A stretch of DNA of 14,667 nt, taken from NCBI GenBank assembly GCA_947258945.1, contig CAMYKJ010000002.1, positions 1 through 14,667 of the forward strand, in the 5' to 3' direction. The position numbers and the translations under genes were made by a program. The notes under the pieces are model-generated. The model had not been told where the DNA came from, made no database searches, and saw nothing but the letters and a program-made list of their open reading frames with translations. Source of the stretch: an uncultured Ectothiorhodospiraceae bacterium. GTDB taxonomy: Bacteria > Pseudomonadota > Gammaproteobacteria > UBA9214. Numbering within the stretch: the first letter of the stretch is position 1; each line of letters starts with the position of its first letter. Of this stretch, positions 14,667-14,667 are shown piece after piece.

Positions 14667-14667
14667 C

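Larger units (their letters stand above)
14339..14667. other. pilA upstream regulatory region
   Basis: There is no convincing gene in these 329 bases. The region contains the pilA ribosome site, a sigma-54-like element (14451-14466), three copies of a CACATTA-type motif (14453-14461; 14503-14514 inverted; 14629-14638), a run of six T (14615-14620), and a perfect 17-bp palindrome at the right edge (14650-14666). The density of repeats fits a regulated promoter region. Confidence 0.6.

Overview
The window looks like a gammaproteobacterial chromosome of moderately high GC. The main clue is a type IV pilus locus split in two. The first 45 codons of a PilB-type assembly ATPase run off the left edge, and a complete major pilin gene (pilA, class III leader G|FTLIEL, C-terminal disulfide loop) lies at the right. 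Both are on the minus strand. The genus cannot be named from this evidence. No tRNA, rRNA, insertion sequence, CRISPR array or phage gene was seen.

Between the two pilus genes are about 13.3 kb of glycan genes in three blocks. (1) Left minus block, 3226 to 463: a GT2 glycosyltransferase, a GT4 glycosyltransferase and a class I SAM methyltransferase, tightly packed. (2) Central plus block, 3304 to 10851: a GT4 glycosyltransferase, a DegT/VioA-like sugar aminotransferase, a WbqC-family protein, a PAPS-type sulfotransferase, a Wzx-type flippase, a GT-A glycosyltransferase of the GnT-I-like kind, and a second unrelated sulfotransferase. It is divergent from the left block and convergent with the right block. 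(3) Right minus block, 14338 to 10914: pilA, a strong intrinsic terminator, a 651-residue membrane protein with a GT-C-like N-terminal half and a C-terminal TPR half (resembling eukaryotic TMTC proteins), and a DPM1-like polyprenyl-phosphate sugar synthase. The last two overlap by ATGA.

A working model, which is inference: the plus and left blocks build and decorate a short lipid-linked glycan (amino sugar, possible N-acyl group, methyl group, sulfate) that Wzx flips. The synthase next to pilA charges a polyprenyl phosphate with one sugar, and the GT-C/TPR protein uses it in the periplasm, with the adjacent pilin as an obvious candidate acceptor. No Wzy polymerase, initiating phosphoglycosyl transferase or nucleotide-sugar synthesis genes (RmlA/RmlB type) are in the window, so these steps would be encoded elsewhere.

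Other notable points are an in-frame TGA that seems to cut short the first sulfotransferase 27 codons before a stop lying 1 base from the wzx start, a low-GC patch around the GnT-I-like gene, and a thrice-repeated CACATTA-type motif with a 17-bp palindrome upstream of pilA.
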